Below are positions 1-8,828 of a DNA stretch of 64,000 nt, one piece after another (position 1 is the stretch's first letter; every line of letters starts with the position of its first letter). Position numbers and translations under genes: made by a program. Location: NCBI RefSeq assembly GCF_032341175.1, contig NZ_CP135435.1:4154001-4218000 (forward strand). The letters are read 5' to 3'. The notes below the pieces were generated by a model. That model was given only the letters and a program-made list of their open reading frames with translations, was not told the DNA's origin and made no database searches. The stretch is from Bacillus sp. DTU_2020_1000418_1_SI_GHA_SEK_038 (GTDB taxonomy: Bacteria; Bacillota; Bacilli; Bacillales; Cytobacillaceae).

Positions 1-36
1 AAAGAGAGCGACTCGTATTTTTGAGCCGCTCTCTTT
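1..36 (-). terminator. Rho-independent terminator after the CarD-type gene
   Basis: A near-perfect 14-bp hairpin (AAAGAGAGCGACTC paired with GAGCCGCTCTCTTT, 8-nt loop) lies 17 nt beyond the stop of the minus-strand CarD-type gene. The plus-strand side is followed by a T-rich run, so it may end transcription from both directions; the minus-strand T tract would fall outside the window. Confidence 0.75.
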
Positions 37-52
37 TCTCTTTTTGCTGCGA

Positions 53-526
53 TCAACTAGAATATTTTAATAATTCAGCTGCTTCGTTCTCGCTTATGTC
101 TTTGATTAAACTTAGTTCACTAATGATATTTCGCTGCGCTTGATTGAGTAACTGCCGTTCGCTCGTATTAAGCGACTTTTCCTTGTTGCGATGCAGAAGA
201 TCCCGAACAATTTCAGCTGAATCCTCAACCCGACCTGATTTCAGCTTCTCCATGTTCGATTTGTACCTCTCCTTCCAAGGAAGACTGCAGTCTGAATCTA
301 CATTGTGAAGATCAAACAATATTTCTTTCATCGCCTCACCGTCTATGATGGAGCGAACACCGGATTCTGACATTGTTTTCAATGGAAGCATGACGTCCAT
401 TTTATTCAATGGTATATGAATCACACAGTACTCCTGTGTCTTCCCTAGAATTTCCCGTTCTTCTATGGCCTCAATGATACCTGCCCCATGCATTGGATAA
501 AAAACCTTATCGCCAATTTGAAACAT
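53..526 (-). CDS. CarD/CdnL-family transcriptional regulator
   Basis: The 157-residue protein begins with the CarD/CdnL/TRCF RNA-polymerase-interacting domain (about residues 1-65; opening MFQIGDKVFYPMHGAGIIEAI is typical) followed by an all-helical C-terminal half. CarD-family proteins bind the RNA polymerase beta subunit and stabilise open promoter complexes. The ATG at 526 is preceded by a strong GGAGGTGAT Shine-Dalgarno about 5 nt away, which fixes the start. It is monocistronic, divergent from ywqB, and has its own terminator at 1-36. The family assignment comes from the N-terminal domain; the specific regulon is unknown. Confidence 0.85.
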   Translation of the reverse strand: MFQIGDKVFYPMHGAGIIEAIEEREILGKTQEYCVIHIPLNKMDVMLPLKTMSESGVRSIIDGEAMKEILFDLHNVDSDCSLPWKERYKSNMEKLKSGRVEDSAEIVRDLLHRNKEKSLNTSERQLLNQAQRNIISELSLIKDISENEAAELLKYSS

Positions 527-780
527 ATCATCACCTCCATATTACCTTCATTTATAATGGTAACACACTTGGTTATTTTAATCAAATTTTTAAATATAAC
601 ACGAAACAATTATTTTGGTCAATACATTTATTGAAATTAATTTTAAAAAATTTAAATGTAATATTTAGGGGTTTTCGGACCAACAATGCTAGAGTTTCCT
701 AACTAAGAAACCGACAAGACACCCGATTCCAAAAAATGATATAATTATTTCTATTGACTATTTGTAAAAGGAGGGTTTCC

Positions 781-2397
781 ATGTCTACCATTCCAGAGCA
801 TTTCCTCGAGCCGTTGGATTTTGCGGCGAATGAGCTGATGGATATGTTGAGTCCGAAGATCGTGGAGAATGAGCGCATGGTCCAGAAGGGGCTGATGCTT
901 TTTCGGCAGGGGCTAGTTTCTCACGTACGTTTTGATCGGAATGAGATCACAGGTGTCGTTCAGGATGTGACGCCGGCAAAGGTGATGCTTGATCTTGATT
1001 TTATCAATTTAAGCGAATGCTCTTGTCCTGCCGATGGATTTTGCCGGCATCAGCTTGCTGTGTTTTTCTATCTTCTTTCGCAGGCGAAGAGTGTGACGGA
1101 TTGGGTTAATGAGTGGAGACAGCCTTTGCAGGAGAGCAAAACAGTCCAGCTTCTCGGCCTTCAGCGAGCAAAGGATCTGTTGACCACTTCAAGCAGACAA
1201 AAGCCTGATTATGACCGGTGGGTAGCCTCCATTCACGAAAGCTTTGACACGATTATGACTGGGAACGGCGAGCCGAAGCCTTATTATATGAATGAGCTAT
1301 TTCAAATTTATACGAAGCGATGGAAAGCCAACGCGCCTTTTGAGCAGGAATGGAAGCTCCTTTATCACTTGATCGGATACTTCTTTAGCTTTAAAAAACT
1401 GATGGAACTGAGCATTCATTTCGGGCACTCGGGAGAAATCATTAACCGTTACTATCACCATCTTTTTCAGGATTTGATGGAGGATATTTTAGATGTGACC
1501 CATAAACTATCGGTCCACTCCCTCCCCTTTGCCTTCGATGAATTTATTGAAAAATTAAAAGGGGATTCCACCGATATCCTTCAATATGATTTTCCGCTCG
1601 AATTTGAGCAAACCCAATTGTATCGAATTCTGTGGATGAAATTTTTCAAGAAGAAGGTTTGGTGCCAGGAGGAAGTCGTAAAACTGCTGGACATTGAGGA
1701 TAAAAACTTCCCGATCGTTGTGGCCATTATTCATCAATATATCCTATTGGGGAAAGATGAAGATGCCGTTGATCTTTTGGCGGTTCCAGAAAAAGGGATG
1801 ACTCCCTATTTCCTGACCTGGCTGGATTATTTGATCCAACAGAAGGAATGGAAACGAATGGGTCCTTATGTCGAGGAGTTTATTAAAAAGCTGCGGGAAT
1901 ACCTTCAACTTTCGGAGAACCATTATATTAATCGTAATTTCTCTAATCTTGCCATAAAAGTGATACAACCTTACTGTTCGGAAACGGGCAGAGACGATTT
2001 ATATGAAAAAGCTCTCGTTGAAACGCTGCCATTTAGCTTTAATGAATATGAATATCTTCTTTTTGAAAATGGAGCTTTTGACCGCTGGATTGATTTGCAG
2101 GGCATCATGAACAATGATATCGATGTGCTTCCTAAGAGCCGAATAAAGGAAATTGAAAAAGAAGCGCCGGCACTGCTTTTGCCGCTTTATCATCAGTCGA
2201 TCCAAAACCATATTTCCCATAAAGGCCGTGACCATTACCGAATGGCTGTCCGGAAATTGAAAAAGCTCCGGACGTTGTATAAAAAGCTGAAAAGACAGGA
2301 TGATTGGATTTATTTCCTAGACACCCTGCTCGAAAAAACTAAGCGGCTTCGCGCCTTCCAGGAAGAATGTAAAAGGGGAAAGCTAATCGATGCTTAA
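781..2397 (+). CDS. ywqB: SWIM zinc finger protein (YwqB-like)
   Basis: A 538-residue protein with a SWIM zinc-binding motif C-x-C-x5-C-x-H at Cys80, Cys82, Cys88 and His90 (SECSCPADGFCRHQ). The rest is helix-rich with no recognised catalytic domain. SWIM domains are predicted to bind DNA or protein and in many Firmicutes the gene is paired with an SNF2-type helicase, as here. The ATG at 781 is chosen because AAAAGGAGGG at 766-775 lies 5 nt upstream; the longer TTG-initiated frame at 754 would overlap that site. It overlaps ywqA by 8 bp, so the two are probably translationally coupled and act together, although the joint function is not established. Confidence 0.85.
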   Translation: MSTIPEHFLEPLDFAANELMDMLSPKIVENERMVQKGLMLFRQGLVSHVRFDRNEITGVVQDVTPAKVMLDLDFINLSECSCPADGFCRHQLAVFFYLLSQAKSVTDWVNEWRQPLQESKTVQLLGLQRAKDLLTTSSRQKPDYDRWVASIHESFDTIMTGNGEPKPYYMNELFQIYTKRWKANAPFEQEWKLLYHLIGYFFSFKKLMELSIHFGHSGEIINRYYHHLFQDLMEDILDVTHKLSVHSLPFAFDEFIEKLKGDSTDILQYDFPLEFEQTQLYRILWMKFFKKKVWCQEEVVKLLDIEDKNFPIVVAIIHQYILLGKDEDAVDLLAVPEKGMTPYFLTWLDYLIQQKEWKRMGPYVEEFIKKLREYLQLSENHYINRNFSNLAIKVIQPYCSETGRDDLYEKALVETLPFSFNEYEYLLFENGAFDRWIDLQGIMNNDIDVLPKSRIKEIEKEAPALLLPLYHQSIQNHISHKGRDHYRMAVRKLKKLRTLYKKLKRQDDWIYFLDTLLEKTKRLRAFQEECKRGKLIDA

Positions 2398-5203
2398 GAT
2401 CAAAATTAACGTCCGACAAATAGATACTGACCTATATTGCCTTTCTGCGCAGAATGATGAGGGGTATTTTTTAAAACCTGAATTCTGGGGTAAGCTGCTG
2501 TTTAATCATCATGAGGAGAGCTTTTACGGAACTCTTTTTCAGGATAACAAAGCCGTGGAGGAGAAGGATATTCCCCTTAACAGCTGGCAGCTTGTCTCGC
2601 TGTTTGCGAAGGAACGGTTTAATTCATTTATCGAGTGGGATTGGGATGAGCTGGCTCAAATTTGTTTAGCCGCTTCTCTTCCTATTTATGAGGCGATTTC
2701 CGAAAAGGAATGGATCCCTGATTTTTCAGCTTGGGAAAACGGTGAGTTTCGCTGGGCGCTGCCTGACCGGGTTGTGCAGGAATTTGGTTCTTCCTTTTGG
2801 GAGCAAATGATTGGGGAAACGTCTGTTAAGGATTTTACCCACGAGATGTTTCATCATGCATTGGATTCGTTTTTTGAGCGTAACAGCAAGCTGAAAGCCG
2901 ATTTAAGTGGGAAAATAAATACTTTACGCGGAAGTGAGCTATCTCCCCGTGATCTCGCGGCCTATTTTGACGAGGAAAGCTGGCAGGAATGGATTGGCCT
3001 GAAGGAAAACGATATTCCTTTTACCATTGGACTGAAGCTGGAGGAGCCTGCCGAGATGGATGAATCATGGGAGCTCAGCATTTTTCTTCGTGGAAAAAAG
3101 GATCCGGATCTGCTAGTTGATTTGCATGATTATGCGAATTATCCGCGCGGCTGGAGGAAATACGAGGAGGCGATCTCGAAGGAACAGGAAAGATGGGTGA
3201 ATGTTTTTCCTTGGCTTAAGGGGGATAACGGAATTGCGACCCGCTTAACGGAGGATGAAGCGTGGACATTTCTGACCGAAGCGAGTGAAACTCTCCTTTC
3301 TTTAGGGATTGAAATTCTCCTGCCTTCATGGTGGCTGGCAATGAAAAATGCCAGTCTTAAGGTGAAGGCTCGTCTTAAAGGTCAATCCACTAGCCACCGT
3401 CCATCCTTTGTCGGGCTTCAGGCGATGCTGGATTATGACTGGCGGATTTCCATGAATGGAGTGGATTTGTCAGAGGATGAGTTCAACAGCATGGTGGAGG
3501 AAAAAAGGCGGCTCGTTTATATTCGCGGAAGATGGATTAAGCTCGATCCTGGGTTTGTCCGGCAAATTCAGGATTTAATGAAAAAGGCGGAAAAGGAAGG
3601 GCTTCATGTCCGCGATTTAATCGAGCAGGAGCTTCTTTCCAGTGAAACTGAAGAAGAGGACGACCTCGAGAATCCGAAAGCCTTCGCCCGAATTCAAATT
3701 GAAATGAACCGCCAGTGGAAACAAATGGTGAAGCAGCTTCGCGATGTTAAGGATATCCCCCTTGTCGAAGTCCCCGCTGCTTTTCAAGGGGATCTCCGTC
3801 CGTATCAAAAGCTTGGCATGAGCTGGCTGCTATTTTTGCGCCGGTTTGGATTTGGCGCTTGTTTGGCGGATGATATGGGGCTTGGGAAAACGATTCAGCT
3901 GATTTCTTATCTTTTAAAAGTAAAGGAAGAGGAAGCGGACTCCGGCCCCGCACTGATTATTTGCCCAACCTCCGTACTCGGAAACTGGCAAAAGGAAATT
4001 GAGCGATTTGCTCCTGGGCTGAATGTGTATCTGCATTATGGGGGGAATCGTCCTAAGGGTGAGGAGTTTGTGGAAAAAGCTTCCGGGGCTGATGTCGTTC
4101 TTACCTCGTACGGACTGACGGCTCTAGATGTTGAGGATTTCGAGAGTGTTGAATGGGGCTCGATTAGCATAGATGAGGCCCAGAATATTAAAAATGCGCA
4201 AACGAAGCAATCGAAGGCGGTTCGGAGGCTAAAGGGCAAGCATCACATTGCTTTGACCGGCACCCCGATGGAAAACCGCTTATCTGAGCTTTGGTCGATT
4301 TTTGATTTTACTAACCACGGCTACTTAGGCAGCATGGGCCAATTTCAAAAACGCTTCGTCCTCCCGATTGAGAAGGATGATAATAAGGAAAAGGTTGGGC
4401 AGCTCCAAGCCTTTATTAGACCTTTCCTGCTTCGCCGGACGAAACGAGACGAAGAAGTGGCGCTGAATCTCCCAGACAAGCTCGAGCAAAAGGAATACTG
4501 TCCGTTAACAGCGGAGCAAGCCTCGTTGTATGAACAGCTCGTCAAGGACACATTCGAGCAAATTGAACAGCTTTCAGCATTCGAGCGAAAGGGATTAATT
4601 TTGCAAATGCTCAGCCGGTTGAAACAGCTTTGCAACCACCCCGCTCTTTATTTAAAAGAAGAGAAGCCTTCGAAGGTAATTGAGCGTTCGGCTAAGCTTG
4701 AAAAGCTTAGTGAATTGGTCGACTCGGTTCTCGATCAAGGAGAAAGCTGCTTGATTTTTACTCAATATATCGAAATGGGCAATATTATTCGCGGGATGAT
4801 TAAGAAGCGATTTGGTGTAGAGGTGCCATTTTTGAATGGAAGTGTTCCGAAAAATGAGCGTGACCGGATGATTGAGCAGTTCCAGGGCGGAGAGTTTCCT
4901 GTCTTTCTTTTATCATTAAAGGCAGGCGGAACCGGCTTGAATCTAACGGCAGCCAACCACGTCATCCACTATGATCGCTGGTGGAACCCTGCCGTTGAAA
5001 ACCAAGCCACCGACCGGGCCTACCGCATCGGCCAAAAACGCTTCGTCCACGTCCATAAAATGATCTGCACCGGCACCCTCGAAGAAAAAATCGATGCCAT
5101 GCTAGAGAAAAAACAATCCTTGAACGATCAAATCATCCAAAGCGAAAGCTGGATTACCGAGCTGTCTACGGATGAATTGAGGGATTTGGTGTTTTTGACT
5201 TAA
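2390..5203 (+). CDS. ywqA: SNF2-family ATP-dependent helicase/translocase
   Basis: A 937-residue SNF2-type ATPase. The N-terminal 430 residues resemble the bacterial SNF2-associated region; the motor follows with Walker A DDMGLGKTIQ near residue 495, Walker B DEAQ near 594, ALTGTPMENRLSELW near 620, and helicase C-terminal motifs LKAGGTGLNL and QATDRAYRIGQ near 870. These proteins translocate on double-stranded DNA or remodel protein-DNA complexes. The start ATG lies inside the 3' end of the SWIM gene, behind AAAAGGGGAA. The conserved SWIM-SNF2 pairing suggests a DNA repair or transcription-recycling role, which is inference only. Confidence 0.92.
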   Translation: MLKIKINVRQIDTDLYCLSAQNDEGYFLKPEFWGKLLFNHHEESFYGTLFQDNKAVEEKDIPLNSWQLVSLFAKERFNSFIEWDWDELAQICLAASLPIYEAISEKEWIPDFSAWENGEFRWALPDRVVQEFGSSFWEQMIGETSVKDFTHEMFHHALDSFFERNSKLKADLSGKINTLRGSELSPRDLAAYFDEESWQEWIGLKENDIPFTIGLKLEEPAEMDESWELSIFLRGKKDPDLLVDLHDYANYPRGWRKYEEAISKEQERWVNVFPWLKGDNGIATRLTEDEAWTFLTEASETLLSLGIEILLPSWWLAMKNASLKVKARLKGQSTSHRPSFVGLQAMLDYDWRISMNGVDLSEDEFNSMVEEKRRLVYIRGRWIKLDPGFVRQIQDLMKKAEKEGLHVRDLIEQELLSSETEEEDDLENPKAFARIQIEMNRQWKQMVKQLRDVKDIPLVEVPAAFQGDLRPYQKLGMSWLLFLRRFGFGACLADDMGLGKTIQLISYLLKVKEEEADSGPALIICPTSVLGNWQKEIERFAPGLNVYLHYGGNRPKGEEFVEKASGADVVLTSYGLTALDVEDFESVEWGSISIDEAQNIKNAQTKQSKAVRRLKGKHHIALTGTPMENRLSELWSIFDFTNHGYLGSMGQFQKRFVLPIEKDDNKEKVGQLQAFIRPFLLRRTKRDEEVALNLPDKLEQKEYCPLTAEQASLYEQLVKDTFEQIEQLSAFERKGLILQMLSRLKQLCNHPALYLKEEKPSKVIERSAKLEKLSELVDSVLDQGESCLIFTQYIEMGNIIRGMIKKRFGVEVPFLNGSVPKNERDRMIEQFQGGEFPVFLLSLKAGGTGLNLTAANHVIHYDRWWNPAVENQATDRAYRIGQKRFVHVHKMICTGTLEEKIDAMLEKKQSLNDQIIQSESWITELSTDELRDLVFLT

Positions 5204-5301
5204 ATTTTGAACAGGTTTCGGGGGGTTTTCCTAAAACCTGTTCGAATTAGCAGGTTGTTGGACGGGTTTCCGCACTTTATCCATAATCCGCCTAGAATTT
5301 T

Positions 5302-5815
5302 GGGAACATAGTACTTTTTGTTTCCACTTTTCCAAGCTTTCATTTGAATTTGGGAAGCTAAACACTCTATGTTTCCTCTTTTTGAGATTTCATCAAAATA
5401 TGGGAAACTTAGTACCCTTTGTTTCTACTTTTCTCAGGCTTTCATCTGAATTTGGGAAACTAAATACTCTTTGTTTCCTCTTTTTCGAGATTTCATCAAA
5501 ATATGGGAAACTTAGTACCCTTTGTTTCCACTTTTCTTAGGCTTTCATCTGAATTTTGGAAACTAGACACTCTTTGTTTACTCTTTTTCGAGATTTCATC
5601 AAAATATGGGAAACTTAGTACCCTTTGTTTCCTCTTTTCTCAGGCTTTCATCTGAATTTGGGAAACTAAACACTCTTTGTTTCCTCTTTTTCAAAATTTC
5701 ATCTGAATTTGGGAAGCTAAACACTCTTTGTTTCCAAATTTCTCAGGCTTTCATCTGAATTTGGGAAACTACAGCCTCTTGGACAGGTTCCAGCATTTCA
5801 CCAAAATCCTGTCCA
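5302..5815. repeat. Tandem array A1, family GGGAAAC...GTTTCC, 50-52 bp period
   Basis: Ten imperfect units start with GGGAA at about 5302, 5352, 5402, 5454, 5504, 5556, 5608, 5660, 5711 and 5763, so the period is 50-52 bp. Two subtypes tend to alternate: one reads GGGAAACTTAGTACCC and the other GGGAAACTAAACACTC. Each unit contains an inverted pair GGAAAC/GTTTCC about 12 nt apart. The array is flanked by a different inverted word, AACAGGTTT...AAACCTGTT at about 5209-5245 and GGACAGG...CCTGTCC at about 5782-5815, the core of family D at 49.9 kb. No coding potential is evident. It lies between the convergent ywqA and the orphan ORF at 5835-6266. Confidence 0.9.
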
Positions 5816-5834
5816 AATCCATCCCCACCCCATC

Positions 5835-6266
5835 TTAGCTGCCAATTGTCTTGTCACCATCAAGACTTGGCGGCTTTTTTATTGCGGCTACACTCCTTGG
5901 TTCGTTAGGCCGGTAAGCCATGTACGAGACTTTGTTCCCTTCTTTTATTAAAAAACAGGATAAGTAGCGATAATCGGCTATTGTTTCGGGTTTCCGCACC
6001 TCAATGGAGCCTTTTTTGAAATCGAATAAATAATCGATGAATTGTTGGATGTTATTTTCTAGGTAGTAAAAACGGAGGATTGTCTTTTTTCTAAGAGGAA
6101 CTTTTTGATATGATTTCGGTTTTTGGAGGTTAATTAACTTGAGGGCATCAAAAAAACCGGGTTGGTAATTGATATTAAGATGTTCCTTACTGGATCGCTC
6201 CCTGCAAAAATAAAATGACGCTGCTAATCTGTTTCCTTTTTTAAATAACACATCAAACCACTCCAA
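5835..6266 (-). CDS. Hypothetical protein, 143 aa
   Basis: I do not recognise this protein. It would start at a TTG (6266) preceded by GGGGAAG, and is basic and aromatic-rich with no obvious membrane segment or signal peptide. Its last codons run through the plus-strand terminator hairpin at 5838-5881, which is unusual for a real gene end. It stands alone, opposite to its neighbours on both sides. It could be a genuine small orphan gene or a non-coding open frame; codon use looks plausible for the organism, so I keep it at low confidence. Confidence 0.45.
   Translation of the reverse strand: MEWFDVLFKKGNRLAASFYFCRERSSKEHLNINYQPGFFDALKLINLQKPKSYQKVPLRKKTILRFYYLENNIQQFIDYLFDFKKGSIEVRKPETIADYRYLSCFLIKEGNKVSYMAYRPNEPRSVAAIKKPPSLDGDKTIGS
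5838..5881 (+). terminator. Terminator for ywqB-ywqA
   Basis: GCTGCCAATTGTCTTG and CAAGACTTGGCGGC form a strong stem with a 2-nt bulge, followed on the plus strand by TTTTTTATT. It lies 635 bp beyond the ywqA stop and overlaps the 3' end of the opposing ORF at 5835-6266. Confidence 0.75.
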
Positions 6267-6496
6267 TTCTTCCCCAACACAAAATCAGGACTATTTTACT
6301 AGTTAGATTCGACAAGATTCACTTATTTCCTTCAATTTCTACCTGCCATTACAACATAAAGTTTATTATTTCGCTCTTTTCCGCCCTTTGTGATTAACTT
6401 TCACAACCAACCATGTGACTAACAGGAACACACATCCCTTTCCATGCATTTTCCCGCTAAGTTTAGAGAAAAAGAACTTTGAAAAGCGGTGAGTAC

Positions 6497-6901
6497 ATGT
6501 CTTTATCTATAAAGCTGAGGCAGCTTAGGGATGAGAGAAATTGGAGCCAGCGGTTTGTGGCAAATTTATTGAATGTACATCGGTCTACCATTAGCAAATA
6601 TGAAACGGGGGAAATTATTCCGAACTACCAGACTCTTCTTCAGTTCGCCCAAATTTATAAGGTTGATAAATCCTTTTTAATAAATGAATTGGATGAATCA
6701 CAAAGAAACGAAACTGGGTCGGATACATACATCTTAAAAGAGGGTCCTATTGATCATGATTTGGATTTGATTAAACAGCTGCTCCAAGGCTACCCCGAAT
6801 TAAAGAAATCACTCTTGGAGCTATATAATTTTGATGAAAAAACAAAAGCCCAAACGATTAAAGTCGTTCAGTTTCTCATACAGGGGATGAAACAAAAGTA
6901 A
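6497..6901 (+). CDS. XRE-family helix-turn-helix regulator
   Basis: A 134-residue protein with an N-terminal Cro/CI-type helix-turn-helix at about residues 5-60 (SIKLRQLRDERNWSQRF, then STISKYETGE), and an acidic C-terminal region that probably mediates oligomerisation or ligand sensing. The ATG at 6497 is chosen because GCGGTGAG precedes it; a TTG 18 nt upstream is an in-frame alternative. It is a single plus-strand gene converging on the ssbB unit. Its target is unknown; proximity to ssbB does not by itself prove a link. Confidence 0.85.
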   Translation: MSLSIKLRQLRDERNWSQRFVANLLNVHRSTISKYETGEIIPNYQTLLQFAQIYKVDKSFLINELDESQRNETGSDTYILKEGPIDHDLDLIKQLLQGYPELKKSLLELYNFDEKTKAQTIKVVQFLIQGMKQK

Positions 6902-6903
6902 AC

Positions 6904-6926
6904 AAAAAACGGCGCGAGAGGCGCCG
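6904..6926 (-). terminator. Terminator for the ssbB unit
   Basis: The stem CGGCGC/GCGCCG with a 5-nt loop is followed on the minus strand by a TTTTTTG tract. It lies immediately past the stop of the opposing XRE gene, so the two convergent units meet here. Confidence 0.8.
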
Positions 6927-7002
6927 GAAATAATGGGGGGGGTTGAGGAAATTATTGATTCTCTCTACGAGGGGAATGGTGAATTGACTACCTGAGGAAC
7001 GC

Positions 7003-7197
7003 TCATGAAGGATATTTTGCCGAAATGATTTTTGAATCAGTTTGGTGAATGGGTTGATAGACTGGCAGCAAGGACTCACGGAGAATGACTTCTAATTGAT
7101 TGACCCGATCCGTTAAGTCATTCACTTTTTCATTGGATTTGCCCAGCATTCTAATTAATGCCTCAACTAAGCTTTCTAATTCCCTCTCTTTGTTCAA
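7003..7197 (-). CDS. Small coiled-coil protein, 64 aa
   Basis: The predicted product is 64 residues, highly charged, with a heptad-like helix over roughly residues 3-43 (NKERELESLVEALIRML, then NDLTDRVNQLEVIL). It starts at a TTG behind the GGAGG that overlaps the last codons of ssbB, so translation would be coupled to ssbB, and it ends before the unit's terminator at 6904-6926. I know of no functional assignment. Position suggests it is co-expressed with ssbB, possibly during competence. The short length keeps confidence moderate. Confidence 0.55.
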   Translation of the reverse strand: MNKERELESLVEALIRMLGKSNEKVNDLTDRVNQLEVILRESLLPVYQPIHQTDSKIISAKYPS

Positions 7198-7200
7198 TTG

Positions 7201-7560
7201 CTACGCCTCCATTCCTGCGGGGATTAATGCCTCTTCTGAACGCCTTTGTTCAAGAAATCTCACAGAATCTGCTAACACCTCGGTTACATAAACTCTGGTT
7301 CCTTCTTGATTGTTATAGTGCCTTGTCTGAATTCTCCCGGTAATTCCGATTAATGAGCCCTTCCGGCAATAACGCGATGTGTTTTCGGCAGTCTTTTTCC
7401 AGAGGGTGCATTGGACAAAATCTGCACCAATCTCTCCTTGCTGGTTGCGGTACTGACGGTTCACGGCCACGGTGACATTGGTGACCGCTGTCCCCTCAGG
7501 CGTTCTTTTGAGCTCAGGATCCTTCGTCAACCTTCCAACTAACGTTACTTGATTAATCAT
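7201..7560 (-). CDS. ssbB: Competence-type single-stranded DNA-binding protein
   Basis: The 119-residue protein is a single OB-fold SSB (NQVTLVGRLTKDPELK at the start, FVQCTLWKKTAEN near residue 50, GSLIGITGRIQTRHY near 70). It lacks the long acidic tail ending in DDDLPF found in the essential SsbA, so it matches the short paralogue SsbB, which coats incoming single-stranded DNA during transformation. In B. subtilis ssbB sits in the same neighbourhood and depends on ComK. A candidate ComK site lies 67-111 bp upstream. The small coiled-coil ORF follows directly. Confidence 0.92.
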   Translation of the reverse strand: MINQVTLVGRLTKDPELKRTPEGTAVTNVTVAVNRQYRNQQGEIGADFVQCTLWKKTAENTSRYCRKGSLIGITGRIQTRHYNNQEGTRVYVTEVLADSVRFLEQRRSEEALIPAGMEA

Positions 7561-7626
7561 TCATTTCTCTCCTCTCTTCAGCATGCTCTTATCTTAACCC
7601 CTGACTGGCATTAGAGTAAAAAGTTG

Positions 7627-7671
7627 AAAATTGAATTATGAGAGCGCATTTTGCAGGAAAAAGTCAGTTTT
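7627..7671 (-). promoter_or_regulatory. Candidate ComK box (two AT-boxes) upstream of ssbB
   Basis: A perfect AT-box AAAA-N5-TTTT lies at 7659-7671 (AAAAGTCAGTTTT). A degenerate one, AAAA-N5-TTAT, lies at 7627-7639, leaving a 19-bp gap. ComK binds pairs of AAAAN5TTTT boxes separated by 8, 18 or 31 bp, so this pair is one base off the medium spacing. Placement before ssbB, a known ComK target, supports the call. Confidence 0.55.
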
Positions 7672-7852
7672 AATTGGAAAAAGGTTTGCTAGAAACCAAA
7701 AAATGTTCAAATAATGCAAATTTAGACATTATCAAAAGAAATTTCGACAAACTTTCAAAGGGTTCAAATTTAATTGTGTTTCTGTAAATTCGATTCCCCA
7801 AAAGGTCTATGTTATAATTTCAATAATAAGCCAAATGGTCGGGAGGAAAAGG

Positions 7853-8287
7853 ATGAAGACGTTTAAACTCATCTCGTTGCAAGTTGTCGAGGATGATTCA
7901 TTGGTAGATATCGACCTGATTGACGGGTTAATTATTAATCAAGAGAACGATCCGAATACTTGGTTGCTAGAGGCCTATGTGAACAAAACCTACAATGAGT
8001 ATTTTCAGAAGCTGTCCCAGCAAGGAGAGGATATCATTGTTCAGGTTGTCATCACGAAGAAGGAAAACAGCCCAGCCGCCTTCCAAACAAAGATTGTAAC
8101 AATTAAACACGTGACTGATCATATCAGCATTCTTTTTGAAGGCAAACTCATGAAATCAAATTATGATTATGCGGAAATTGTTTTGAAAAAGCTCATTGAG
8201 CAAGGCTTAACAGGGGATAAGCTATTGAAGGAATTTAAAACCATACTTCGCGGAAAACCACAGATTACTGCCGCTAAAGGCGATTAA
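7853..8287 (+). CDS. ywpF: YwpF-like protein
   Basis: A 144-residue protein beginning MKTFKLISLQVVEDD, matching the YwpF family by sequence feel and by its place between ssbB and fabZ as in B. subtilis. No catalytic motif or membrane segment is visible, and the family's function is unknown to me. The ATG at 7853 is preceded by GGGAGGAAAAGG, which decides the start over an upstream in-frame ATG at 7835 that would lie within the ribosome binding region. A TATAAT is present near 7813. It is divergent from ssbB and ends at a hairpin terminator. Confidence 0.8.
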   Translation: MKTFKLISLQVVEDDSLVDIDLIDGLIINQENDPNTWLLEAYVNKTYNEYFQKLSQQGEDIIVQVVITKKENSPAAFQTKIVTIKHVTDHISILFEGKLMKSNYDYAEIVLKKLIEQGLTGDKLLKEFKTILRGKPQITAAKGD

Positions 8288-8302
8288 TATTTTTATGAAT
8301 AA

Positions 8303-8345
8303 GGGGCAACACCAAGCCAACAAATTGACTTGATGTTGCCCTTTC
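8303..8345 (+). terminator. Terminator for ywpF
   Basis: GGGCAACACCAAG pairs with CTTGATGTTGCCC (one mismatch) with a 12-nt loop, followed by a CTTTC and T-rich stretch. It may also stop the minus-strand lipoprotein transcript entering from the other side. Confidence 0.75.
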
Positions 8346-8350
8346 AGATA

Positions 8351-8668
8351 TTATTTATCTTTATTATCATTATCATTTAGGTCAAGATTATCCTCAATCA
8401 TATCTTCACCAGGATCGTTATTGTCATTCATGATATCTCCATCGTTATCTGTGTTGATATCATTGTTATTGCCGTTGTTGCCGTTAGTACCGTTATTGCC
8501 GTTATTGCCGTTCATTTCATTGTTTCTGTCTAAATTGTTGTCCTCATTGATGACGCCATTGTTATCGTTATTTTCCGGAGGGGGTTCTTGATCATTGGTC
8601 GCACAACCGGCTAAAAGCAACGCAGCAAGAACAGAGCCGCCAATAAGGTTTAAAAGCTTTTTGTTCAT
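8351..8668 (-). CDS. Asn/Asp-rich lipoprotein, 105 aa
   Basis: Residues 1-22 form a lipoprotein signal peptide with lipobox LAGC (Cys22), so the mature protein should be anchored to the outer face of the membrane. Nearly all of the remainder is Asn, Asp, Gly and Glu, including short NGNNG repeats, so it is probably disordered and strongly acidic. A good AAAGGAG site precedes the ATG. It is monocistronic between ywpF (convergent) and fabZ. I do not know a function; a divalent-cation-binding or wall-spacer role would be speculation. Confidence 0.75.
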   Translation of the reverse strand: MNKKLLNLIGGSVLAALLLAGCATNDQEPPPENNDNNGVINEDNNLDRNNEMNGNNGNNGTNGNNGNNNDINTDNDGDIMNDNNDPGEDMIEDNLDLNDNDNKDK

Positions 8669-8756
8669 TAGAAAAAGCTCCTTTCAAATATGTTTTTGGG
8701 TTGACCGTTTTTACGGGTCTCCTGTTATAATTCCCAAATTCGTCTGCAACTTGCAT

Positions 8757-8794
8757 GAAAAAAAAGAAAGCCAGCAATTTATGTGCTGACTTTC
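8757..8794 (-). terminator. Terminator for fabZ
   Basis: GAAAGCCAGCA pairs with TGCTGACTTTC (one mismatch), followed on the minus strand by a T-rich CTTTTTTTTC run. It starts 35 nt after the fabZ stop. Confidence 0.85.
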
Positions 8795-8828
8795 GGTTCG
8801 AAAATATTTCGACAATATTCAACAAGAT

